DNA from: VRUE01 sp963718775
GTDB taxonomy: Bacteria; Actinomycetota; Thermoleophilia; Solirubrobacterales; 70-9
Direction: 5' to 3'
Assembly (NCBI GenBank): GCA_963718775.1
Contig: OY970377.1
Coordinates: 2,728,001 to 2,792,000 of the forward strand
Length of the DNA: 64,000 nucleotides
Shown: one piece after another, positions 52,827 to 62,262 of the stretch
How the letters are laid out: every line of letters begins with the position of its first letter
How positions within the stretch are numbered: the stretch's first letter is position 1
Notes under the pieces: generated by a model
What the model was told of the DNA's origin: nothing
The model's database searches: none
What the model saw: only the letters and a program-made list of their open reading frames with translations
Translations under genes and position numbers: made by a program

Positions 52827-53174
52827 ATGCACGAGGACCCGACCCGGATGATGGGACAGCCCGAGCCGCAGCGCCCCCACGGCAACACGAGACTGGTCAT
52901 CGCCGCCTTGATCGCCGTGATCGTCGGCCTGGTCATCGCTGTCGTCGTGATCGCCAACAGCGACAGCGACAGCGATACGACCTCCGCGCCGGCCACCGTC
53001 ACCACGACGACGACCCCGACTACCGAGTCGACCGCCGAGACGACGACGGGCTCGACCACGGAGACCACCGAACCGACCACCACGGAAACGACGACGACCG
53101 AAACGACGTCTCCGACCACGACCACGACGCCGACCGAAGAAGAAAACGGCAGCGGCGGGATCCCCGCCCCGTAG
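52827..53174 (+). CDS. Single-pass membrane protein with Thr-rich extracellular tail
   Basis: 115 residues: a short cytosolic N-terminus (MHEDPTRMMGQPEPQRPHGN), one membrane helix (LVIAALIAVIVGLVIAVVVI) and a tail almost entirely Thr/Glu/Ser (TTTTTPTTESTAETTTGS...). The tail is coded mostly by ACC/ACG/ACT, so the low complexity is at the protein level. Likely a cell-wall-spanning stalk, possibly O-glycosylated. Three bases after the previous gene; its stop overlaps the argG GTG. Confidence 0.65.
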   Translation: MHEDPTRMMGQPEPQRPHGNTRLVIAALIAVIVGLVIAVVVIANSDSDSDTTSAPATVTTTTTPTTESTAETTTGSTTETTEPTTTETTTTETTSPTTTTTPTEEENGSGGIPAP

Positions 53175-54445
53175 TGGCGTCAGAGTCCCCCGCAGAGGTC
53201 CGCACCGCCAGCTACGAGGCCGATCCGGCCGCGGTGAAGCGTGTGCTGCTGCTCTACTCGGGCGGCCTGGACACGAGCGTGATGCTGAAGTGGATCCAGG
53301 ATTCCTACGACGCCGAGGTCGTCTGCCTGACCGTCAACCTCGGCCAGCCGGGCGAGGACTACGCGGTCATCGAGGACAAGGCGAAGCGCCTCGGCGCGCT
53401 CGAGTGCCACGTCGTCGACGCGCGCCGCGAGTTCTCCGAGGAGTACGTCCTGCCGGCGATCAAGGCCAACGCCCTCTACGGCGGCGGCTACCCGCTCTTC
53501 ACGGCGCTGGGCCGGCCGTTGATCGCCAAGCTCGCAGTCGAGTACGCCCGCCAGGCCGGCTGCGACACGATCGCCCACGGCTGCACCGGCAAGGGCAACG
53601 ACCAGGTCAGGATCGAGGCCACCGTGGCGACGCTGGCGCCGGAGCTGCGCACGATCGCCCCGGTGCGCTCCTGGCAGATGGGTCGCGAGGAGGAGATCGC
53701 CTACGCCCGCGAGCACAACATTCCCATCAAGGGTGGCGCCGAGGTGGCGCCCTACTCGATCGACGACAACCTCTGGGGCCGCTCCTCGGAGGGGCGCTGG
53801 ATCGAGGACCTCGACCACGCGCCCGAGGACGACGTCTTCCAGCTCGTCACCCGCCCCGAGCAGGCGCCGGACGAGGCCGAGGTCGTCACGGTCGAGTTCG
53901 AGGCCGGCGTCCCGGTCGCCCTCAACGGCGAGCGGCTGGGCCTGGTCGACCTGCTCGAAGCCGCGGCCGAGATCGGCTGCCGTCACGGCGTCGGCATCGT
54001 CGACCACATCGAGGACCGCATCGTCGGCCTCAAGGTGCGCGACATCTACGAGGCGCCGGCGGCGGCGATCCTGCTCACCGCTCACCAGGAGCTCGAGAAG
54101 CTGGTCGGCACGATCCACCAGAACCAGTTCAAGCCGGGCCTGGACCAGAAGTGGGCCTACCTCGTCTACGCCGGGCTCTGGTGGGAGCCGCTGCGCAGCG
54201 ACCTCGATGCCTACATGGACGCCGTCAACGCCCAGGTCACCGGCACGATCGGCCTCAAGCTCTACAAAGGCAGCGCGCGGGTGGTCACCCGCAGCTCGCC
54301 CAACGCCGTCTACGACGCCGACCTGGCCTCCTTCGCCGAGTCGGGCGGGCTCTTCTCGCAGACCGCCTCGCCCGGCTTCATCGAGATCTGGTCGCTGCAG
54401 TCGCGGATGGCGCATCGAATTCGCCAACGTGGGGAAGAGGAGTAG
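53174..54445 (+). CDS. argG: Argininosuccinate synthase
   Basis: Joins citrulline and aspartate with ATP. PP-loop LLLYSGGLDTSVMLKWIQDS, substrate loop HGCTGKGNDQVRIEATVATL, YSIDDNLWGRSSEGRWIED and VAYLVYAGLWWEP-like region QKWAYLVYAGLWWEPLRSDL. 423 residues, intact. All canonical substrate residues are kept, in contrast to the paralogue at 31174, so this is the housekeeping copy. GTG 53174 overlaps the stop of the Thr-rich protein. Confidence 0.95.
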   Translation: MASESPAEVRTASYEADPAAVKRVLLLYSGGLDTSVMLKWIQDSYDAEVVCLTVNLGQPGEDYAVIEDKAKRLGALECHVVDARREFSEEYVLPAIKANALYGGGYPLFTALGRPLIAKLAVEYARQAGCDTIAHGCTGKGNDQVRIEATVATLAPELRTIAPVRSWQMGREEEIAYAREHNIPIKGGAEVAPYSIDDNLWGRSSEGRWIEDLDHAPEDDVFQLVTRPEQAPDEAEVVTVEFEAGVPVALNGERLGLVDLLEAAAEIGCRHGVGIVDHIEDRIVGLKVRDIYEAPAAAILLTAHQELEKLVGTIHQNQFKPGLDQKWAYLVYAGLWWEPLRSDLDAYMDAVNAQVTGTIGLKLYKGSARVVTRSSPNAVYDADLASFAESGGLFSQTASPGFIEIWSLQSRMAHRIRQRGEEE

Positions 54446-54447
54446 AG

Positions 54448-54603
54448 ATGACCTACGACCGGCTCGGCAAGGCCGCGATCCGCTTCGCCCTCAAGTACGT
54501 ACGGCACCGCTACCGGCGACAGATCCGCATCGGCTCTGGAGTCGCCGTCGCCGTGGTCGCGATCGCCGCCTATCTCGCCAGCCGCAACGTCCCCGAGGGC
54601 TGA
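54448..54603 (+). CDS. Small membrane protein, 51 aa
   Basis: MTYDRLGKAAIRFALKYVRH, a strongly basic RYRRQIRIGSG stretch, then one hydrophobic segment VAVAVVAIAAYLASRN. ATG 54448 is two bases after the argG stop, with an AGAGGAG ribosome site inside the argG end. Probably co-translated with argG. The family is unknown to me; the basic-then-hydrophobic layout suggests an inner-membrane anchor or regulator. Confidence 0.6.
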   Translation: MTYDRLGKAAIRFALKYVRHRYRRQIRIGSGVAVAVVAIAAYLASRNVPEG

Positions 54604-54661
54604 CCCGCAAGATCCATTGCGGCTTATCGACAACTTGTGAGGGTTTGCTCATAAAGTCCGC

Positions 54662-54667
54662 TACCCT
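54662..54667 (+). promoter_or_regulatory. -10 box for the Rpf-like gene
   Basis: TACCCT nine bases before GTG 54677, no Shine-Dalgarno. Confidence 0.4.
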
Positions 54668-54676
54668 CGCCGCTCC

Positions 54677-55696
54677 GTGGCGCGATCTCTCGCGACAAAG
54701 GCGGGCGGCAGGTCGCGTCTCGTCATTCTTGCCTGCGCGGTGTTCGTCGCCGCGCTGCTTCCCCTTGCCATAGCTCAGGCAGCAGATGTCGATGCCCTGC
54801 AGGACAAGGTCGCGGCGGCGCGCGGCGAAGCGAGCTCGCTCACCTCGGCCTTGCAGGCGGCGCAGAGCGAACTCGCCGCCGCCGAAGAGCAGGCCGCAGG
54901 CGCAAGCGCGCGCGAGGAGAAGCTCAGCTCCCTGCTCGCCAGCGGCGAGGAACGGGCGGCACGGCTGGCCGCTGACGTGAAGCGCACTCAGCGGCGCCTC
55001 AGTATCGAGAAGAAACGACTGCGCCGCGCCCGCAATGCCCTGGCCGACCGCCTTGTCGCGATCTACGAGAGCGGCACGCCGAGCACCGCCAGCGTCATCC
55101 TCGCCTCCGGAGACTTCGACGAACTCGCCGTGCGCAGCGAATACCTGGAGCGGATCGAGCAGTCCGACGCGGACCTGGCGAGCCGCGTGGAGGAGGTGCG
55201 CCGCTCCGTCACCCGAGCCTTGCAGCGCGTCGCCACCTTGAAGGAAAAGGTCGACGCCTACAACGCCCGTCTCGCTGCCGCCCGCTCGGAAATCGCCGCC
55301 GTGCGCGCCGACACCGAGGCCGCCGCCGCGCAGCTCGACTCGGTCGCGGCTGCGCGTTCCGCCTCTCTGGCGACGCTCAAGTCGAAGATCACCGGCTGGG
55401 TCAGCGACATCGAGTCCGCCGAAGCGGCCAGCCGCGCGGAAGCCGAAAGCACGGTCGAACGCTGGCTCGGCGGCCCCTTCTCGATCCCCTCCTACATCGT
55501 CATGTGCGAGTCCGGCGGCAACTACTCCGCCCTCAACCCTTCGAGCGGCGCCGGCGGCGCCTACCAAATCCTCCCCTCGACCTGGCAGCTCTACGGGGGT
55601 CAAGGAGAGCCCCAGAACGCTCCGAAGGCAGAACAAGACCGAATAGCCGCTGAAATCTGGGCCGATTCCGGCGGCGGCGCTTGGGTCTGCGCCTGA
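54677..55696 (+). CDS. Secreted coiled-coil protein with Rpf/transglycosylase-like domain
   Basis: 339 residues. Signal peptide (RSRLVILACAVFVAALLPLA, cleavage likely after AQAA), then ~230 residues of coiled coil similar to the PcsB/NlpC-P60 N-terminal hinge region (AARGEASSLTSALQAAQSEL, SVILASGDFDELAVRSEYLE). The C-terminal ~75-residue domain has SYIVMCESGGNYSALNPSSG AGGAYQILPSTW, with the catalytic Glu in C-E-S-G-G-N as in resuscitation-promoting factors and lytic transglycosylases. A wall-remodelling enzyme. The last ~150 bases are A/C-rich on this strand, next to hairpin A3. Confidence 0.85.
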   Translation: MARSLATKAGGRSRLVILACAVFVAALLPLAIAQAADVDALQDKVAAARGEASSLTSALQAAQSELAAAEEQAAGASAREEKLSSLLASGEERAARLAADVKRTQRRLSIEKKRLRRARNALADRLVAIYESGTPSTASVILASGDFDELAVRSEYLERIEQSDADLASRVEEVRRSVTRALQRVATLKEKVDAYNARLAAARSEIAAVRADTEAAAAQLDSVAAARSASLATLKSKITGWVSDIESAEAASRAEAESTVERWLGGPFSIPSYIVMCESGGNYSALNPSSGAGGAYQILPSTWQLYGGQGEPQNAPKAEQDRIAAEIWADSGGGAWVCA

Positions 55697-55724
55697 ACCA
55701 GCCGGAGTAGCGGTGTGCGCCTGA

Positions 55725-55839
55725 GCGGAGATTCCGGGGAGGGGTGAAGCGTCTTGTACTTTTTCGCGGTTTCGGTTCGGGCGACAGCAATCCGCGACTC
55801 TCGAAAAAGTTAAGCGAAACCCCTCCCCGGAATCTCCGC
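55725..55839. repeat. Long hairpin element, family A copy 3 (inverted)
   Basis: Perfect 21-bp arms 55725-55745 and 55819-55839 (left begins GCGGAGATTCCGGGG). The core is the reverse complement of the copy 1 core: GAAGCGTCTTGTACTTTTTCG at one end and CGAAAAAGTTAAGCGAA at the other, and it also shares the central GGATTGCTG-CGCCCG. Lies between the Rpf-like gene and dnaE. Confidence 0.8.
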
Positions 55840-55924
55840 CCCCGAATACACCCGGAAGATGCGCGGAAGACGCCAGAAAGTCGCTCGCTCCATCTGAGGG
55901 GATTGGCATGATCGGCCACCGATC

Positions 55925-58900
55925 GTGAGTAGCCCTTCCGCCGTCCATCTGCACGCCCACAGCGAGTACTCGCTGCTCGACGGCGCTTGCAAGATCGACG
56001 CGATGGCGGCGCGGGCGGCAGAGATGGGGCAGCCGGCCCTGGGGCTGACCGACCACGGTGTGATGAACGGCGCCGTCGACCTCTACAAGGCCTGCAAGAA
56101 GCACGGGATCAAGCCGATCGCAGGCCTCGAGGCCTACTTCGTCGACGACGTCAAGTCGATCAAGGAGAAGCCCAAGTACGAGCGCAACCACCTCACCCTG
56201 CTGGCCGAAAGCGATGCCGGCTTCGCCAACCTGGTCAAGCTCACCTCGGCCGGTTTCCTCGAAGGCTTCTCGCGCGGCAAGTCCAACGTCGACATGGAGA
56301 TGCTCGCCGCCCACTCCGAGGGTGTGATCGCCCTGACCGGCTGCCTGCAGTCGCGCTTCTGCCGGCGCCTGATCGAGGAGCGCCCCGACGACGCCCGTGC
56401 CCACCTCGATGACCTGATCCAGGCCTTTGGGCCCGAGCAGGTCTACTTCGAGGTGCAGAAGAACGGCATTCCGGAGCAGGACAAGGCCAACGAGGGGATC
56501 GTCCGCTACGCCCGCGAGCTGGGCCGGCCGCTGGTCGGCACCGCCGATGTCCACTACCTGCGTCGCGAGGACTTCGACAACCACGCGGCGCTGCTCTGCG
56601 TGCAGACCAAGTCGACCCTGGAAGCGCCGAAGATGAGTTTCGACACCAACGAGTTCTATCTCAAGGACTCCGAGGAAATGGCCGCCTCATTCGCCGAGTG
56701 GCCGGAGGCGGTGCCGACCACCCTCGAGATCGCCGAGCGCTGCAACATCGACATCGAGCTGGGCGGGCTGCTGCTGCCGCGCTACCCGACGCCCGACGGC
56801 GAGGAGCCGGAGGCGATGCTGCGCCGCATCGCCGAAGAGGGGCTGCGGGCGCGCTACGGCGACCCGCTGCCGGCCGCGGCGGTGGAGCGGATGGAGTTCG
56901 AGCTCGGCGTGATCGAAGAGATGGGCTTCCCGTCCTACTTCCTGATCGTCTGGGACTTCGTCCGCTACGCCAAGGACAACGGCATCGCGGTAGGTCCCGG
57001 GCCGCGGTTCGGCAGCCGGCTCGATCGTCGCCTACGCGCTGACGATCACCGACATCGACCCGCTTGCCGAAGACCTGCTCTTCGAGCGCTTCCTCAACCC
57101 CGGCCGTAAATCGATGCCCGACATCGACATCGACTTCTCGGTCCGCGGCCGCGAGCGGATGATCCGCTACGTCGCCGACAAGTACGGCCGCGAATCGGTC
57201 GCCCAGATCATCACCTTCGGCAAGATGGCGCCGCGCGCCGCCACCCGCGACGCGGCCCGCGTGCTCGGCTTCGACTACGGCACTGGCGACCGCCTCGCCA
57301 AGCAGATTCCCGAGCCGATCATGGGTCGCAGCCCCTCCTTCGAGGAATGCCTCAAGTCTGGCCAGGAGCTGAGGAAAACCTACGATGCCGAGCCCGACGC
57401 GAAGCGGATCATCGACGTCGCTCAGGGCCTCGAGGGGATCATCCGCAACAACTCGATCCACGCCGCCGCGGTTGTGATCGCCGACCGGCCGCTGCAGGAG
57501 GTGGTGCCGCTGCAGCTGGCCGAGGACAAGACCGCCCCGGCGCCCACCAACGGCAGCGGCAAGGCCGAGCGCCAGTACAAGATCGTCACCCAGTACTCGA
57601 TGGGCCCGATCGAGGAGATCGGCCTGCTGAAGATGGACTTCCTCGGCCTCCGCAACCTCGACGTGATCGAGGACGCGATCGACATCATCCACCGCTCGCG
57701 CGGCGAGGTGGTCGACATGGAAGCGATCCCGATCGACGACGCCAAGACCTACGCAATGCTCGCCGCGGGCGACTCGACCGGCGTCTTCCAGTTCGAGTCG
57801 GAGGGGATGCGCGACGCGCTCCGCAAGGTCGGCCCGACCGAGTTCGCCGACCTGGTCGCGCTCGGCGCGCTGTATCGGCCCGGCGCGATGGCCTACATCC
57901 CCGCTTACGCGAAGGGCAAGAAGGACCCCTCGACCGTGCGCTACCCGGACCCGCGCCTGCGCGCGATCACCGAGGAGACCCACGGCTGCGTCGTCTATCA
58001 GGAGCAGTTGATGGCGATCGCCCGCGAGATGGCCGGCTTCTCCGGCGCCGAGGCGGACGACCTGCGCAAGGCGATCGGCAAGAAGAAGCGCGAGCTGATG
58101 GCGACGATGAAAGACAAGTTCATGCAGGGCCTGGCGGAATCGAATACCGCCCCGAACGTCGCCGCCGACCTCTGGAAGCTCAACGAAGCCGCCGCCGATT
58201 ACTCCTTCAACAAGTCCCACGCCGCCTGCTATGGGCTGATCTCCTACCGCACCGCCTACCTCAAGGCCAACTACCCGGCCGAGTACATGGCCGCGGTGAT
58301 CTCCTCGGTGATGAACACCAAGGACAAGGTGCCGTTCTTCGTCAATCGCTGCGAGGAAATGGGGATCGAGGTGCTGCCGCCCGACGTCAACTCCTCCGAT
58401 CACAGCTTCGTCGTCTCCGAGAAAGCGATCCGCTTCGGCCTCGACGCGGTCAAGAACGTCGGCCACGCCGCGGTCGAGGCGATCCTGCGTGCCCGCGAGG
58501 ATGCTCCGATCGCCTCGATCTGGGACTTCTGCGAGCGCGTCGACGCCCGCGCGGTCAACAAACGGGCGATCGAATGCCTGATCAAGTGCGGCGCGCTCGA
58601 CTCGACCGAGGCCAGCCGCAAGGGAATGCTGGAGACGCTGCCGGCGGCGCAGTCGGCCGGCCAGAAGGCCCAGGAGGACGCCCAGCTCGGCCAGGGCTCG
58701 ATCTTCGATTTCGGCGACGACGCCGGCGGCGAGGCCCCGGCCGGACAGTCCCACCACCGGCCGCCGATCCCGGCCGCCGAGTTCGAGCGCGCCGAGCTGC
58801 TGGCGATGGAGAAGGAGACGCTCGGCACCTACCTCTCCGAGCACCCGCTGACCGAGGTGCGCGGGGCGCTGCGCGCCCGCGTCGATTGCGGCATCGCCGA

Positions 58901-59453
58901 CCTGGCCAACAAGCAGGACGGCTCCTGGGTGACGGTCGGCGGCATCGTCACCGAGTGCAAGAAGATCCGCACCAAGAGCGGCAGCCAGATGATGTTCGCG
59001 ACCCTCGACGACGTCGAAGGCCAGGTCGAGATGCTGGTCTTCAAGGCCGATGAGGCCGAGAGCGCCGCGGTGATCGCCCCCGACTCGATAGTCATCGTGC
59101 GCGGCCGGCTCGACCACAAGGACCGTGGCGAGACGAAGCTGGTCGTTCAGGAAGCCGAGCGCTTCGAACCCGACGCCGAGGAGATCGCCAACGCTCCCGC
59201 TGTCGCCGGCATGCCAAGCGGGCCGTTCGAAGTCGAGGTCGAGGCAACGATGCTCACCGACGTCTTGGTCGAAGAGCTGAAGGCGGTGCTGGAACACCAC
59301 AAGGGCGAAGCCGAGGTCCACCTCGCCGTCCGCACCGGTGGCGGCAAGTCGAAGCGGCTGTTGCTCGGCGAGGGCTTCCGAGTGCGCCCCTCGGGCAGGC
59401 TGCAGAGCGAGCTCGACCACGTGCTCGGTGCTGCCACGGCAGTCGCGGCTTGA
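55925..59453 (+). CDS. dnaE: DNA polymerase III alpha subunit
   Basis: Replicative polymerase, about 1175 residues. N-terminal PHP domain (VHLHAHSEYSLLDGACKIDA, GLTDHGVMNGAVDLYKAC), catalytic Asp pair in KSMPDIDIDFSVRGRERMIR, helix-hairpin-helix region, and a C-terminal OB-fold (VTVGGIVTECKKIRTKSGSQ MMFATLDDVEG). One extra G near 57003 interrupts the conserved PGRGSAAGSIVAYAL motif; otherwise intact. GTG 55925; a CATGAT box lies about 12 bases upstream. PHP metal ligands appear preserved, so proofreading by PHP is possible. Confidence 0.96.
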
Positions 59454-59490
59454 TTTGGCGTCAGCGCTCGGATTTCGGGGCGCGCGTCCC

Positions 59491-59496
59491 TAGACT
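59491..59496 (+). promoter_or_regulatory. -10 box for leaderless Cys-rich gene
   Basis: TAGACT, six bases before ATG 59503; no ribosome site. One of the cleanest examples of the N6 spacing. Confidence 0.55.
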
Positions 59497-59502
59497 TTCT
59501 TT

Positions 59503-59877
59503 ATGACCGCTATTCGCGAGAAGACAGGCGAGTGTCGCCAGTGCCGCTCCTTCTGCGACAAGATGGTCGAGCCGCGCGGCTGCGTGGAAATGCGCTGTCG
59601 CTACCTCTACAGCTTCGTCGACATGCTCAACGGCATCCAGTACGTCGGCTGCATGCAGGACGTCTTCTCGGCCAAGGTCGAGCTCGACGCGGTCCTGCAG
59701 CCAGGGGGCTTCGGTGGAGTGAAGATGACCGGTGAGTCGCTGCCCCACTGTCAGTTCTCGGTCGAGCGCGCCTACGAGGGCGAAGGCGACTCCTACGATT
59801 GCGTCAACCGCCGCTTCTTCGACTGCGCCGACAGCGGCCCCGAGGCCATCAAGGCCTTCGACCTCCGCGACATCTAG
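59503..59877 (+). CDS. Cysteine-rich protein, 124 aa, unknown function
   Basis: Nine Cys: 11, 14, 18, 27, 32, 50, 83, 100 and 108. CxxCxxxC in TGECRQCRSFCDKMVEPRGC, then MRCRYLYSFVDMLNGIQYVG, and PHCQFSVERA ... YDCVNRRFFDCADSGPEAI. The spacing suggests a metal (Zn or Fe-S) site, but it is not a standard zinc ribbon or ferredoxin pattern. No signal peptide. Single-gene unit with a strong -10 box, between dnaE and hairpin C2. I do not recognise the family; intact and clearly coding by codon use. Confidence 0.7.
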   Translation: MTAIREKTGECRQCRSFCDKMVEPRGCVEMRCRYLYSFVDMLNGIQYVGCMQDVFSAKVELDAVLQPGGFGGVKMTGESLPHCQFSVERAYEGEGDSYDCVNRRFFDCADSGPEAIKAFDLRDI

Positions 59878-59887
59878 GCCCGCCTTG

Positions 59888-59938
59888 CGAACTGCATCAA
59901 CTTCTCTATCTGGCAGGAGGAAAATTTGATGCAGTTCG
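59888..59938. repeat. Hairpin element, family C copy 2
   Basis: CGAACTGCATCAA (59888-59900) pairs perfectly with TTGATGCAGTTCG (59926-59938) around a 25-nt loop. Same arm as copy 1 at 6413 but with a different loop and less extended pairing. Lies between the Cys-rich gene and the acyl-CoA dehydrogenase promoter. Confidence 0.7.
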
Positions 59939-59960
59939 TCGAACGCGACATGGTTCCGTG

Positions 59961-59966
59961 TAGAAT
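59961..59966 (+). promoter_or_regulatory. -10 box for leaderless acyl-CoA dehydrogenase gene
   Basis: TAGAAT, eight bases before ATG 59975, no ribosome site. Confidence 0.5.
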
Positions 59967-59974
59967 TTCGCGCC

Positions 59975-61270
59975 ATGACAGAGACTTCAGCAGTCGCAGA
60001 AGCAGAGCAGCTCGTGGCAGAAGCCGCCGGTAACACGGACGGCGCTTCCGCCGAGGGGCCGCAGTTCACCCTCGAGCTGAACCAGGACCAGAAGGACATC
60101 CGCGAGTGGGTGCACGGCTTCGCCGAGGGCGTCGTCCGTCCCGCCGCCGAGGAATGGGACGAGCGCGAGGAGACGCCCTGGCCGGTTATCCAGGAGGCCG
60201 CCAAGATCGGCCTCTACGGCTTCGAAGCGCTCGGCCAGTTCTGGGCTGACGAGACCGGCCTGACCCTGCCGATCGCCAACGAGGAGCTCTTCTGGGGCGA
60301 CGCCGGCATTGGCATGGCGATCATGGGCACCTCGCTGGCGGTGGCGGCGATCTTCGGGCAGGGAACCCCGGAGCAGATGGGCGAGTGGATCCCGCAGTGC
60401 TTCGGCACCGCCGACGATCCCAAGGTCGCCTCGTTCTGCTCCTCGGAGCCGGACGCCGGCTCCGACGTCTCCGCGATCCGGACCACGGCCAAGTACGACG
60501 AGGCAAAGGACGAGTGGGTGCTCAACGGCCAGAAGGCCTGGGCGACCAACGGCGGCATCGCCGACGTCCACGTGGTGATCGCCACGGTCGACCGCGAGCT
60601 GCGCTCGCGCGGCCACGCCGCCTTCGTGATCCCGCCGGGGACCAAGGGTTGCGAGCAGGGCGCCAAGGTCAAGAAGCACGGCCTGCGCGCCTCGCACACC
60701 GCCGACGTCCACCTCGACGACTGCCGCATCCCAGGCTCATGCCTGCTCGGCGGCAAAGAGAAGCTCGACGAACGCCTGGCGAGGGTCCGCGAGGGCAAGC
60801 GCTCCAAATCGCAGGCGGCGATGCAGACCTTCGAGGCGAGCCGGCCGACCGTCGGCGCGCAGGCGCTTGGCATCGCCCGCGCCGCCTACGAGTACGCGCT
60901 CGGGTACGCCAAAGAGCGCCAGCAGTTCGGCCGCGCGATCATCGAGAACCAGTCGATCGCCTTCACCCTGGCCGACATGAAGCTGGAGATCGACGCCGCC
61001 CGGCTGCTCGTCTGGCGCGCCGCCTGGATGGGCCGCAGCGGCCAGAAGTTCGAGAACGCCGAGGGCTCGATGTCGAAGCTGAAGGCCGGCGAGGTCGCCG
61101 TCTGGTCGACCGAGCGGGCGATCCAGATCCTCGGCGGCAACGGCTACACGCGAGAGTTCCCGGTCGAGCGGATGCACCGCGACGCGAAGATCTACACGAT
61201 CTTCGAGGGCACCTCCGAGATCCAGCGCCTGGTCATCTCACGCGCGATCTCCGGCGTGCACGTTCAGTAG
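59975..61270 (+). CDS. Acyl-CoA dehydrogenase
   Basis: FAD-dependent alpha,beta-dehydrogenation of an acyl-CoA. 431 residues with a ~35-residue N-terminal extension. FAD/substrate motifs CSSEPDAGSDVSAIRTTAKY, WVLNGQKAWATNGGIADVHV, YAKERQQFGRAIIENQSIAF and QILGGNGYTREFPVERMHRD. The catalytic Glu is probably in YTIFEGTSEIQRLVISRAIS. Chain-length preference cannot be read from this. Monocistronic: own -10 box upstream, convergent nfo downstream. Confidence 0.93.
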   Translation: MTETSAVAEAEQLVAEAAGNTDGASAEGPQFTLELNQDQKDIREWVHGFAEGVVRPAAEEWDEREETPWPVIQEAAKIGLYGFEALGQFWADETGLTLPIANEELFWGDAGIGMAIMGTSLAVAAIFGQGTPEQMGEWIPQCFGTADDPKVASFCSSEPDAGSDVSAIRTTAKYDEAKDEWVLNGQKAWATNGGIADVHVVIATVDRELRSRGHAAFVIPPGTKGCEQGAKVKKHGLRASHTADVHLDDCRIPGSCLLGGKEKLDERLARVREGKRSKSQAAMQTFEASRPTVGAQALGIARAAYEYALGYAKERQQFGRAIIENQSIAFTLADMKLEIDAARLLVWRAAWMGRSGQKFENAEGSMSKLKAGEVAVWSTERAIQILGGNGYTREFPVERMHRDAKIYTIFEGTSEIQRLVISRAISGVHVQ

Positions 61271-61359
61271 CCAACTTGCAGATTTGACGGCGGGAGAAAC
61301 GGGGGCCGCGCAAGCGGTCCTCGTCGCCTGCCTTAAAACGAGAGAGGGATCGGCGTACC

Positions 61360-62223
61360 TCAGCGCTTGCGGCGCTTTAGGCCGGTCTGGCGTAGGCGCT
61401 TGGCTGCTGTTACTTCTTTGCGGTCGGCGCCTTTCTTGTTCGGCCCTGGTGTCTCGAGGGTTGCTGGGAGGCCCTCGAAGCGGGGCTCGGAGAGGAATGC
61501 CGCCAGGCCCTGTTTGCCCATCTCGCCTTTGCCCAGGTTGGCGTGGCGGTCGCGGCAGGAGCCGAGCGGGGCGGCGGCGTCGTTGACGTGGAGGCACTGC
61601 AGGCGGTCGAGGCCGACCTTCTCGCCGGCTTCGTCGACGACGGCGGAGAGGTGCTCCTCGTCGGTGATGTCGTAGCCCTGCACGAAGAGGTGGCAGGAGT
61701 CGAGGCAGAGGCCCAGCCGCTCGCCGCTGCCGGCCAGCTCGATCAGCTCGGCCGTCTGGTCGAAGTCGCGACCGAGCAGGCCTTTGTGGCCGGCGGTCTG
61801 CTCGAGCAGGAGCGGGCAGCTCTCGCTGTCTTCGAGGGCGGCGGCGATCGTTTTGCCAGCCCGTTTCATCGACGGCCCGAGCGGCTCTTTCACCTGCGCC
61901 CCGGGATGCAGGACGACCCCGGCCGCGCCGATTTCGTCGCCAATTCGTAGCGCGTGCGTCAACGAGGCCTGTGACTTTTTGCGCAGCTCTTTGTCTTTGC
62001 TGGCGCAGTTGATCAGGTAGACGGCATGGATCACCACCGCTTCGACCGGCGAGTTGGCCATCGCCTCTTTGAAGGCGGCGAAGTCATCCGGCCCGTATTT
62101 CGTCGGCCTCCACATGCGCGGGCTCTGGTTGAAGATCTGGATCGATTCGCAGGCGAGCTCGGTCCCCCGCTCGATCGCCTTGTCGAGGCCGCCAGATGTG
62201 GAGACATGCGCGCCAATCAGCAT
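61360..62223 (-). CDS. nfo: Endonuclease IV (apurinic/apyrimidinic endonuclease)
   Basis: Base-excision-repair AP endonuclease with a three-zinc TIM barrel. MLIGAHVSTSGGLDKAIERG (first His), SIQIFNQSPRMWRPTKY, VVIHAVYLINCAS, GVVLHPGAQVKEPLG, LGLCLDSCHLFVQGYD and CLHVNDAAAPLGSCRDRHAN carry the metal ligands. 287 residues. ATG 62223 chosen over 62232 because TAGGAT (62239-62234) ends seven bases upstream; the upstream ATG overlaps that box. Basic C-terminal tail. The plus strand of the 3' ~200 bases is G/T-rich. Confidence 0.94.
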   Translation of the reverse strand: MLIGAHVSTSGGLDKAIERGTELACESIQIFNQSPRMWRPTKYGPDDFAAFKEAMANSPVEAVVIHAVYLINCASKDKELRKKSQASLTHALRIGDEIGAAGVVLHPGAQVKEPLGPSMKRAGKTIAAALEDSESCPLLLEQTAGHKGLLGRDFDQTAELIELAGSGERLGLCLDSCHLFVQGYDITDEEHLSAVVDEAGEKVGLDRLQCLHVNDAAAPLGSCRDRHANLGKGEMGKQGLAAFLSEPRFEGLPATLETPGPNKKGADRKEVTAAKRLRQTGLKRRKR

Positions 62224-62250
62224 GCTCCGCATCCTATGGAGGCGCTGGGC

Positions 62251-62256
62251 TAGATT
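62251..62256 (+). promoter_or_regulatory. -10 box for leaderless gltX
   Basis: TAGATT, six bases before the GTG of gltX. It lies only ~12 bases from the divergent nfo -10 box (62239-62234), so the two promoters are back to back. Confidence 0.55.
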
Positions 62257-62262
62257 GCCCTG

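Noticed and set aside
53174..54445. Frameshift at the 3' end of argG
   Set aside because: The end WSLQSRMAHRIRQRGEEE is a plausible ArgG terminus and the next small gene starts two bases after the stop with a good ribosome site.
56661..59420. Very long minus-strand open frame (919 codons) opposite dnaE
   Set aside because: Antisense shadow of a GC-rich gene: composition is Val/Asp/Gly/Arg-rich with no family resemblance, while the plus strand encodes a complete dnaE.
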